Positions 1 through 6,900 of a DNA stretch of 11,763 nucleotides are shown in pieces. The notes under the pieces were generated by a model. The model saw only the letters and a list, made by a program, of their open reading frames with translations. It searched no databases and had not been told where the DNA came from. Both the position numbers and the translations under genes were made by a program. Each line of letters starts with the position of its first letter. The first letter of the stretch is position 1. Source of the DNA: Candidatus Melainabacteria bacterium (GTDB taxonomy: Bacteria > Cyanobacteriota > Vampirovibrionia > Vampirovibrionales > JAJTHC01); NCBI GenBank assembly GCA_026389055.1, contig JAPLIO010000160.1:1-11763 (forward strand), in the 5' to 3' direction.

Positions 1-9
1 CTTCCCAAT

Positions 10-30
10 GTTGAAAGCCCTGCTTTCAAC
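10..30 (-). terminator. Hairpin just downstream of def, possible terminator
   Basis: A perfect 8-bp inverted repeat (GTTGAAAG at 10-17 and CTTTCAAC at 23-30) with a 5-base loop begins four bases after the def stop codon. Its position suggests it ends the mqnD-def transcript or protects its 3' end. There is no T-run after the stem in the direction of transcription, so it is not a classic intrinsic terminator. Confidence 0.4.
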
Positions 31-34
31 CACG

Positions 35-631
35 CTATTCCGTTACTGCTACTGGGTTTTTCAGCTGGCTGTAAGCTTCTTCTAGGGCAGGGTCTATCAC
101 GTTTTTAGCGGGGTCAATGCTGGGTAAGGCTTTCGCTTTCAGTAAAACATCCGCCCCGTGTTGGTCAACGGCTAAATCCACAAATAAAATCCCATTCAAG
201 TGGTCCATCTCGTGTTGAATGGCACGGCAAAGGAGGGGGTGTTCTTCCAATTTGACGGTCATTTCTTGGTTTTTGCCCTTCGCATCTTGAAACCGAACGG
301 TAATTTCGTTATAGCGTTTCACATCGACAAATACTTCAGGAAAGCTTAAACACCCTTCATGGCTGAGGCACGCCCCTTTTTTACGCACAATTTTCGGGTT
401 GATAAACACCATTTTTCCGTACCGTTTCGTTTCGTTAGAACAATCCAAAACAAACAACTGCTTGCTAACCCCGACTTGCGGAGCCGCTAGCCCACAGCCA
501 TTTTCGGCGTACATGGTGTCAAACATATCGCCAATGAGCTTTTGAATTTTCGGTGAAAACTTATGGATGGGTTCCGCCACTTGCCGAAGGACAGGGTCGC
601 CGTATTTCACCACTTTCAGTTTTGACATCAT
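35..631 (-). CDS. def: Peptide deformylase
   Basis: This metalloenzyme removes the formyl group from the initiator methionine of nascent proteins, in the cytoplasm at the ribosome. All three family motifs are visible in the 198 residues: GCGLAAPQ at 45-52, EGCLS at 92-96 and HEMDH at 140-144. Cys94, His140 and His144 are the expected metal ligands and Glu141 the catalytic base, so the enzyme looks intact. Length is slightly above the usual 165-190 because of a C-terminal tail of about 35 residues. The gene opens with two tandem ATGs. A strong GGAGG (641-645) lies 9 bases before the first ATG, so I use the first. It follows the mqnD stop by 18 bases and is probably co-transcribed with it. def is more often paired with fmt, which is not seen here. 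Confidence 0.96.
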   Translation of the reverse strand: MMSKLKVVKYGDPVLRQVAEPIHKFSPKIQKLIGDMFDTMYAENGCGLAAPQVGVSKQLFVLDCSNETKRYGKMVFINPKIVRKKGACLSHEGCLSFPEVFVDVKRYNEITVRFQDAKGKNQEMTVKLEEHPLLCRAIQHEMDHLNGILFVDLAVDQHGADVLLKAKALPSIDPAKNVIDPALEEAYSQLKNPVAVTE

Positions 632-649
632 TGAATACGCCCTCCGTGG

Positions 650-1546
650 TTAGTTAGCCGTTGCCGTTAAATTTTCAGGTAATACTAGTGGCACAAATTC
701 AGGGTCTACTTTGGTAGGAATGAGCCCTGCACTGTAGCCCATTGAAAGCATCAACCGTACGCCTTTGCGAATTTCCGTGGTTGCATCCAGCGTCATATCG
801 TTTACATACATGCCCACAAACCGGTCGGTTTTGGCGGGGTCTAAATCTCTGGCGTAAACTTGACAACCCTCAAGGGTTTCTTCCCTGTTTTCCAAACCCC
901 ATTTTACACTACGGTATAGCACTCTGCCAATTTTTGCAATCAGTTCATCGCCCAAATCTTTACGAATGCCGTTACAGCCTAAGGGCATAACCAAGTTCGT
1001 AGTTTCAAACCACCATTCGCCTAAATCGACAATTTTATGCAAACCCTCTTCTTGGAAAGTTACTTGGCTTTCGTGAATTAGCAACCCTGCCGTGGCCTTG
1101 CCATCCAATACATACTGAGGAATTTCGTCGAAGGGAACAAGCACTGTTTTGACTTCGGGCATCCAAAGTTTTAGAAATAAATACGCACTGGTTTGCACTC
1201 CAGGTATGGCAACTACGGCGTTTTCAGCTTTTAGGGCATCAGCAGAAATGGGGGTTTTTGAAACCAAAACAGGGCCGTATTTGTCGCCAATGCTTGAACC
1301 GACTGGTAAAATGGCGTATTTTTCGTGCAGATAAGCGTAAGCGTGGTAGCTTAATGCCGTCAATTCATAAGTGCCGTGTTGGGCTTCTTGGTTGAGGGTT
1401 TCAATATCTTTGAGGATGTGTTCAAATACCAAACCTTCGGCATCTACCTTGTGTTTGGCTAGGGCGTAAAACATAAAGGCATCATCAGCATCGGGGCTGT
1501 GGGCTACCCGTATAACGCTAGGAGCAGTGGCAGTCATCATCATCAT
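650..1546 (-). CDS. mqnD: MqnD-type menaquinone biosynthesis enzyme (1,4-dihydroxy-6-naphthoate synthase family)
   Basis: The 298-residue protein belongs to the MqnA/MqnD family, which has a periplasmic-binding-protein-like fold but acts in the cytoplasm. MqnD converts cyclic dehypoxanthine futalosine to 1,4-dihydroxy-6-naphthoate in the futalosine route to menaquinone. Visible family features are SPDADDAFMF near residues 17-26, DIETLNQEA near 47-55, LSYHAYAYL near 65-73, GSSIGDKYGPVLV near 83-95 and LLIHE near 155-159. The His in LLIHE (about 158) corresponds to the proposed catalytic base of MqnD. There is no signal peptide. The start is four tandem ATGs; AGGAA (1556-1560) is about 9 bases before the first one. 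It is the upstream gene of the pair with def. MqnA is the main alternative, but the SPDADDAF start, DxETLNQ and IHE motifs favour MqnD. No other mqn gene is in the window. Confidence 0.85.
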   Translation of the reverse strand: MMMMTATAPSVIRVAHSPDADDAFMFYALAKHKVDAEGLVFEHILKDIETLNQEAQHGTYELTALSYHAYAYLHEKYAILPVGSSIGDKYGPVLVSKTPISADALKAENAVVAIPGVQTSAYLFLKLWMPEVKTVLVPFDEIPQYVLDGKATAGLLIHESQVTFQEEGLHKIVDLGEWWFETTNLVMPLGCNGIRKDLGDELIAKIGRVLYRSVKWGLENREETLEGCQVYARDLDPAKTDRFVGMYVNDMTLDATTEIRKGVRLMLSMGYSAGLIPTKVDPEFVPLVLPENLTATAN

Positions 1547-1748
1547 GGGGGTTATTTCCTAACTTGAATGGGCGAAAGCATAACTTATACCTATTTATTT
1601 TATCGCAAAAATACGTAATTTGTTATTGAGCTTCTACAACTTCCTAATCTGTAAATTAACCTTATAGTCTATTTCCTGAATGCTACCAAAGTCTGTAAAC
1701 TATTAAAGATAGAGGAAAATCATCAAAATTTTTTATAGGATATGCGAT
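1547..1748. promoter_or_regulatory. Divergent promoter region between mqnD and the RWYD-motif gene
   Basis: This 202-base AT-rich spacer must hold the start signals of both outward-reading genes. For mqnD, a TATAAG-like -10 is readable on the minus strand (CTTATA at 1584-1589). For the rightward gene, TATTAA at 1701-1706 is a possible -10 and AGGA at 1737-1740 is a good ribosome binding site 8 bases before the ATG. No convincing -35 partner was found for either, and no clear operator palindrome. Confidence 0.3.
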
Positions 1749-2114
1749 ATGCCCATTACTACCCGACCTACTCGTTCTATTACATTACCCACGTTACGCC
1801 CTACCCGCTGGTACGATGCTTACCCAAATCTAAAAATGGGGATTCATCTACTGTATCTTGCCCCCATTGTAACCCACAACACCTTGGGTGAAACCTTATT
1901 AGCGTTGGTTTGTAGCTATTTGCAAGTTTCTCCTGAAGATGGGTTAAAACTAGCCAAAACCGAAGAATTAGCCCCGCCTAAACGCATTCGGTGGTACGAC
2001 GAAGTGCCGACATTACCCTTTGCTTTGGCACTATTGAAGCAACTACCCCCTAGTGCCGTTCGGCATATTGCCAAAGCGTGGCATCAGCAATTTGGTGTGG
2101 CTTTAGCTTCTTAA
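1749..2114 (+). CDS. Unknown 121-residue protein with two RWYD motifs
   Basis: I do not recognise this family. The ATG follows AGGA (1737-1740) at a normal distance and the reading frame is closed neatly against fur, so it looks like a real gene. The N-terminal 20 residues are rich in Pro, Thr and Arg (RPTR occurs twice). Two copies of a motif follow: RWYDAYPNL at residues 20-28 and RWYDEVPTL at 81-89, each leading into a hydrophobic helix-like stretch (roughly 29-60 and 90-112). The layout suggests a small, mostly helical protein made of two related halves. It has no signal peptide; the segment near 31-42 is hydrophobic but short for a membrane span. The stop codon overlaps that of the converging fur-family gene by four bases. 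Confidence 0.8.
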   Translation: MPITTRPTRSITLPTLRPTRWYDAYPNLKMGIHLLYLAPIVTHNTLGETLLALVCSYLQVSPEDGLKLAKTEELAPPKRIRWYDEVPTLPFALALLKQLPPSAVRHIAKAWHQQFGVALAS

Positions 2115-2575
2115 GAAGCCGTTTCTAAGCGTTTAGGGCAATCTGCTTTTTCAGGTAAGCAAGTGGCATACAGCTTCATTTGTAAATCTACCATCTCAAA
2201 ATTAAAGCCATTCGCAATGCCTAAGGCTTCTTTCAGGATAATATCGCTTTCAAATTCTTTCGCCAGCCCGCAAGTAATACAAATTAAATGATGATGCGGT
2301 GTTTCTTCATCTCGCACCAATTCATATTGCTTATGGTCTTCGCTAAAATCAACTTCCCTAAGCACACCCATTGAAGCCAATAATTTAAGCGACCGATAAG
2401 AGGTAGCTAACGAAATATCGGTCGTTTCCCGTTTCAAAATAGAATAAAGGGCTTCAGCACTTAAATGTTCACCTTCAGGTAGGTTGTAAAAAATATCCAC
2501 AACCCGTTCACGTTGAGGGGTTAGCCGAAAGCCCTTGGTTCGCAGTTCTAAAAATAATTGTTCTTTTGGTTTCAT
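2111..2575 (-). CDS. Fur-family metal-responsive transcriptional regulator
   Basis: This is a 154-residue Fur superfamily repressor (Fur, PerR or Zur type) that binds DNA as a metal-loaded dimer. The N-terminal winged helix is clear: RLTPQRERVVDIF near residues 17-29 and the recognition segment DISLATSYRSLKLL near 53-66. The regulatory metal site shows as HHHLICITC (94-102), giving the first CxxC (Cys99, Cys102). A second cysteine pair, Cys139 and Cys146, is spaced C-x6-C instead of the usual CxxC, loosely like the C-x4-C of E. coli Fur. The exact subtype cannot be told from sequence alone. No clear ribosome binding site precedes the ATG. The divergent spacer with tatA contains a short palindrome that could be its operator, which would suggest autoregulation and control of tatA. 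Confidence 0.9.
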   Translation of the reverse strand: MKPKEQLFLELRTKGFRLTPQRERVVDIFYNLPEGEHLSAEALYSILKRETTDISLATSYRSLKLLASMGVLREVDFSEDHKQYELVRDEETPHHHLICITCGLAKEFESDIILKEALGIANGFNFEMVDLQMKLYATCLPEKADCPKRLETAS

Positions 2576-2609
2576 CGAAGCGGTTTCTATCGTAATCCGT
2601 AGGTGTAGT

Positions 2610-2638
2610 TTAACAATTTTAGCAGTCTTCTTTATGCT
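2610..2638 (+). promoter_or_regulatory. Candidate sigma-70-type promoter for tatA and the AsmA-like gene
   Basis: TTAACA (2610-2615) matches the -35 consensus at 5 of 6 bases. It is separated by 17 bases from TATGCT (2633-2638), a 4 of 6 match to the -10. The predicted start near 2645 leaves a leader of about 40 bases with AAAGG (2666-2670) before the tatA ATG. This is consensus matching only. Confidence 0.45.
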
Positions 2639-2645
2639 ATCATAA
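2632..2645. promoter_or_regulatory. Candidate operator palindrome in the fur-tatA spacer
   Basis: TTATG-CTAT-CATAA is a perfect 5-bp inverted repeat with a 4-base centre that overlaps the -10 of the proposed tatA promoter. It shares the AT-rich inverted look of Fur/PerR boxes but does not match a known box base for base. The adjacent Fur-family gene makes it a reasonable autoregulatory site. Confidence 0.3.
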
Positions 2646-2683
2646 CATAGAGTCGTTTAACATCGAAAGGGTTGTTTTCTGTT

Positions 2684-2923
2684 ATGCCAAGTTTTTTAGG
2701 GCTACCTGAACTCGGGTTACTATTGGTTATTTTACTGCTGCTTTTCGGGCCAGGCAAACTGCCGCAAGTAGCTAAATCTATTGGGGAAAGCATTCAGCAA
2801 TTTAAAAAATCTGCTTCGGGTGGTAATGCCAAAGAACCAGAAGCTACCGTTGCCCCTGCTGCTACAGCCTCTTCAGAAGTGCTACCCTCTACCCATGCCG
2901 AAGCTACCCATACAGCCCCCTAA
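2684..2923 (+). CDS. tatA: Twin-arginine translocase subunit TatA/TatE family
   Basis: TatA proteins form the pore-like part of the Tat system, which exports folded proteins across the inner membrane. The 79 residues show the standard plan: a short periplasmic start, one membrane helix with a family-typical LPEL (about residues 6-21), the FGP hinge (21-23), an amphipathic helix (24-43, with KLPQVAKSIGESIQQFKK) and a charged, Ala/Thr/Pro-rich flexible tail. I chose the ATG at 2684, not the in-frame TTG at 2672, because MPSFLGLPELG fits the family start and AAAGG at 2666-2670 lies just upstream. No tatC or tatB is in the window. The last 29 bases overlap the likely start of the AsmA-like gene, suggesting one transcript and coupled translation. 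Confidence 0.92.
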   Translation: MPSFLGLPELGLLLVILLLLFGPGKLPQVAKSIGESIQQFKKSASGGNAKEPEATVAPAATASSEVLPSTHAEATHTAP

Positions 2924-3968
2924 CGCGACGCAAAAACTACTGAACCGCTGGCTAAAATTCATGCTTTGGAGTTTAGTTGTGCTACTTGTGGTGAGCGAAG
3001 GGGCGAATTTGCTGTTGCCTTTGTTGCCTATTAATGCGGTGCTTTGCAAACGCATTCAAATCGAAACCTATAAAGAAACGGGGTTGTGGTTTTCTACCCA
3101 ACGTATGACGTTGCAATGGCACTTGTGGGAAGGTATTACGGTAAAACTACACCAGCTACACTTGGTGCCAGAAAAACAGCCCAAAACACCTGCACTATGG
3201 GATGTTCAAGCCAAAGAACTTTCGTTAGGGGTAAATATCTTCAATTTGGTGTTGCACCAAGGCAACGGAGCCATTAACCAACTAACGCTTGATGAGCTTT
3301 CCACCACCGTGCAAGGCACCCAAGGGCTGGATAAATTACAAGCCGTGTTGAAGAAAATAGCAGAAAAACCAGCCCCGCCCAACGCCCCCCGATGGATTCA
3401 ATCCCTCCACTTTTCGGCTGATGGAGCTACGTTTCAATTCGTGCCAACGAAAGTTACTGTTAAACCGCTGGAGCTAACTTTCCCAAAACTAACAGGGCAT
3501 TTTAAGCAAGCACAAAAAAAAGATCCGTTTGATTTAACCATTGATGACCTAACCGCTTCTTTGCAAGACCTATCGAAACTTCGTAAGCTAGCCGTGAAAC
3601 CGCTGGCAACCCTTTCTGTTAATGGGGAGTTTTCGCTATTGCCCAAAGATAAAAATCAGCCCGTGGCAACCCACTTACAAACCCTTTGGCAGGGTATAAC
3701 CCCCCTCAAACACCTGAACTTCACGACAGATATTCCTGATGTTTCAGCACTGATTCATCGGTTACATCAAGATGGGTTACTGTCCAATAACCCCATTAGA
3801 CCTCTTGCACGGCTCGAGAGGTGGGAGCAGATTCAAGGAATGAGGAACGGAGAACCGCAGGTGTACACAGACGTACATGAGGATTCGAGTACCGCAAATG
3901 ACACAGAAGATGCCCCAGATATCGAGTCGTGCAAGAGCCTAAACAATTGCACGCCGTTGGGGAAGTAA
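2895..3968 (+). CDS. N-terminal fragment of a split AsmA/TamB-like envelope protein
   Basis: This frame holds the first 301 native residues of a very large membrane-anchored protein, followed by 56 residues read from a mobile element and its flank before a stop. One membrane helix lies near residues 20-45 (LWSLVVLLVV onwards). The rest is a beta-rich periplasmic domain with the AsmA-like pattern of short, alternating polar and hydrophobic stretches. The ATG at 2895 overlaps tatA; an ATG at 2961 is a weaker alternative because it would cut into the charged run before the helix. The native frame ends at Ile (3795-3797); removal of 143 bp of insert joins it directly to the second fragment as NNPI-KQLHAV. 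The fragment alone probably lacks the full protein's function unless the two parts work together. Confidence 0.75.
   Translation: MPKLPIQPPNATQKLLNRWLKFMLWSLVVLLVVSEGANLLLPLLPINAVLCKRIQIETYKETGLWFSTQRMTLQWHLWEGITVKLHQLHLVPEKQPKTPALWDVQAKELSLGVNIFNLVLHQGNGAINQLTLDELSTTVQGTQGLDKLQAVLKKIAEKPAPPNAPRWIQSLHFSADGATFQFVPTKVTVKPLELTFPKLTGHFKQAQKKDPFDLTIDDLTASLQDLSKLRKLAVKPLATLSVNGEFSLLPKDKNQPVATHLQTLWQGITPLKHLNFTTDIPDVSALIHRLHQDGLLSNNPIRPLARLERWEQIQGMRNGEPQVYTDVHEDSSTANDTEDAPDIESCKSLNNCTPLGK
3799..3939. mobile_element. Palindromic MITE-like element, copy 1, inside the AsmA-like gene
   Basis: This 141-bp element is flanked by TA on both sides (3797-3798 and 3940-3941), as expected for a TA target duplication of the IS630/Tc1-mariner type. 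Terminal inverted repeats pair CTCTTGCACGGCTCGA (3802-3817) with 3922-3937, with one G-T wobble. An inner TGTAC/GTACA pair forms the tip of the palindrome. No transposase is encoded, so it would depend on one supplied elsewhere. It is about 84% identical to copy 2 over 138 bases. One frame, shared with the upstream gene, stays open through the whole element. Copy 1 has one base fewer than copy 2 between GCAAGAG and the right-hand TA, and that base accounts for the frameshift in the host gene. Confidence 0.85.
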
Positions 3969-6900
3969 AAAACCCAAACCCCGCCCAATGGGAGCTAGCT
4001 CTTTCAGGGTTTAACACGTTAACTGCCCAACCGCCTTCGGCGAAAGTAAACTGGCAGACACAAGTAACTTTGAGCAAACAACCCAATAGCCAAGGGTTAT
4101 TATCGCTGAAAATGCTTCAACTTAACCATGCAACCAGCAAAGCTAGCTTGTTAGCCAAAGGAAGCACCCTGCTAACAGAAGAAAGCTTCAAAACGTTCAA
4201 CCAGCAGCCTTTTTCGGTAGAAGCTTCAGGCGGGCTACCCGCCGTTACGGCGTTACCGCCAGCATTCAAACAAGTGATAGTACCCGCTACGGCTAGCACT
4301 CAACGGCTTCAGTTGTCTCTGTTAAAAGGGGGTGTTATCCTCCAGAAGCTTAAGCTAACAGGGACGATTCAAACCCCTGTTATTCAACAACTAGAAGCCC
4401 AACTGAACCACCTGAAAATGCAGGCGTTCACCGCAAAGCGTTCTTCGCCGATTGTTCAAACTTCGGGGCGAATTGCTTGGTTGGCTAGTGGTGCCGTTAA
4501 AGGGTTATTTACGGTAGCTCCGCATGAAACCCTATTTAGCCCGCCAGCCACAATAACCCTAGCTAGAACCCTCAAAACCCAGCCTATTAATCTTCAGTTA
4601 CAAGTGCCTGCATTGGAAGGAGCCGTGGTTTCAGCGTGGCAACCTTGGGTGCTAGACGCTATTGCCCCCGCCCTCCGAAAAGCCCCTGCTTATCAATGGC
4701 AAACCCTTTCATGGGAAGGGAAAACCAGCCTCAATGCGAAGGCTACTTATCAACCCAACACGCAACGGCTGACCTTGTTGAATGCCGATGGTACGCTCAA
4801 TCGCTGGCAAGCTTCGCTGCAACAAAAACCGTGGATGGTGAGTAATGGCAACTGGCACTGGCAAGCGAATACGGGTATTTCCCCAACGCTTCAATTAGCG
4901 TTAGCCCATAGCCCGAATACGCCTTGGCTTTCAGTGCGTGGGCGGTGGCATCCGCAACAGGCTAGCAGTGTTATTACCATCACTGTCAATAAACACGCCG
5001 TGCCAATACTGGTTAAACAAGGGTTTCAGCCTATCAATGAACAGTTTCTGCCCCCTGCCATGCGGATTTCCCAACAAGCCCTCAACCAATGGCTTTCAGA
5101 CCCTACCCTTCAGCCGTGGTTAAACGCTACGGCTTCCGCACAGGCAACGTTTTCGCCCCAACAATTGAAGGTGCATGCCCTCAATTTAGATGGGCTGGCT
5201 CAAACTGGTAATGCTACCCTTCAAGCAACCGTGCCATGGCAGGCTTTTTCAAGCCACACCACCAAGGCAACGGCTTCCCTGCACTGGCAGAAAATTCCGC
5301 TGGAACCTATCACGTTCGGCTTCAAAAAGGTGTTGAACCAAGCAGATTTACAACTCAAAAAACTAACAGGCACCACTAACGGTGCGTTATCTTGGCAGGG
5401 GGCTTTTCCTAAAACCATTTTGCCCGAAGATTTTAATTCGCCTAATCGGCTGGCATGGCTTCGCCCCCTAACGGGTGATATTGATCTTTCCCCCATAGAA
5501 GGGCAATGGCAACAACACCCGATTCCCTTTAAATTGGACGCCTTAAAACTGCATCTTAGCCAATTGGCGTTAAGCCATCAATCGCCCCTCAAGCTGGATT
5601 GGGGAACGGCTTCGGTTGCAGGGCAGGTGGGGGTGCATCCTACCGAACAAAACCACTGGCAACCGACGGTTAATTTAGCCCTTGCCCCTATCCCGCTTGA
5701 AACGCTCAAAACCGAACACCTATTTTATAAGCCTTTTTTCGCTCATTTAAAGCTAGAGTATCCTACTTTTTGGCGAACGGCTGGCACTGTAGCTGGCGAT
5801 ATTCAGTGGGATAGTTCAAGCAACGCCCCCATGGCACAATTACACCTTGCCAATGCGGGGTTTTATATGCCTAGAACCTTTGCCCCACTGCATGGGGTAA
5901 CGGGTACGTTTAAAGTGGATATTCTAAAACACGCTCTTTCACTGCCTAACCCGCTTTTTGTGCAATTGGGCAATAGCACCGTGCTGATACCTTGGTTGAA
6001 CTTGAAAAATACAGGCAACCAATGGCAACTTGGGTTGCAAGCCCAAGGGAGGTTACACCCTAGGGAATTAAATAGTTTGTTGGGTAATAACTGGTATTTT
6101 CAACCGACCCAATACCCTTGGTTGGCGGATAGTTGGTTAGGGCTGAATGCCTTGTGGGGAGGAACTATAGACCATCCAAAATCTAGTATTGAAGCCAATT
6201 TATCTAGCGTGCTACAATCCGAAGGCAAAATAGCCACGCAAACGGAATCTCCGCTAGCAGAAGAAGCCACCGCCAAAGCCTTAGTAATGCAATTGGCTGA
6301 AACGGAAAAACCCCCAGCCCTGAACCCAACGGTAACGCCTACGCTTAGTGTATTAAGCCCTTCAAAATTGGCTTCTTTACAACAAAAAAGCCAATTGAAT
6401 CGCTCAGGTATTAGTAAAGGGGTGCCCAAGCTAGTAACCTTTGTAGAATCTGGCAGTATAGGTTCACAACAAGAAGTGGTTTGGTATCAGAAAGCCGAAG
6501 GGAATCAACCTGCCAAAGAATTAGCCCGTTACCCCCTAACGATGGGGAATCAGCCATTGGCTACGTTGGCACTGCAGTTTAAAGGCAGTTTAAATCAACC
6601 TCGGTTGGATTTAGGCGAACTAAGGCTTTTAGGGCGTTCTGAACCGTTGCGGTTTCAAGCCACGTTAGATGCCCCGACGCAACCCACGCATTTATGGTCT
6701 AGCCAAGGCAGAATTTGGACAGAAGACCCCATTCAACTAGATGCCCTTGCTTCGCACACCAATAACCCAGCGTTTCGGTTTGAATCTGGCAGTGCTGCTA
6801 CCAATTTACACTGGCAACAGGCAGATACCAACCCGATTGGGCAAATTCAACTGAAAGCGATACAATCAGCAGGGTTAGGGCTGGATAATTTAGAAGCAGA

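Noticed and set aside
2781..2894. Earlier start for the AsmA-like fragment at 2781
   Set aside because: This would overlap most of tatA in another frame, and the added residues look like out-of-frame translation (Pro/Leu/Lys-rich, no helix). ATG 2895 puts the start just ahead of the membrane helix.
3799..3939. CRISPR repeat or toxin-antitoxin locus
   Set aside because: There are only two copies 6.6 kb apart, no spacer array, and no small gene pair; inverted repeats and TA flanks fit a mobile element better.
3902..3968. Programmed -1 frameshift joining the two AsmA-like fragments
   Set aside because: The frames do overlap here, but I see no X-XXY-YYZ slippery heptamer before the stop at 3966-3968. 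The element boundaries explain the frame change fully.
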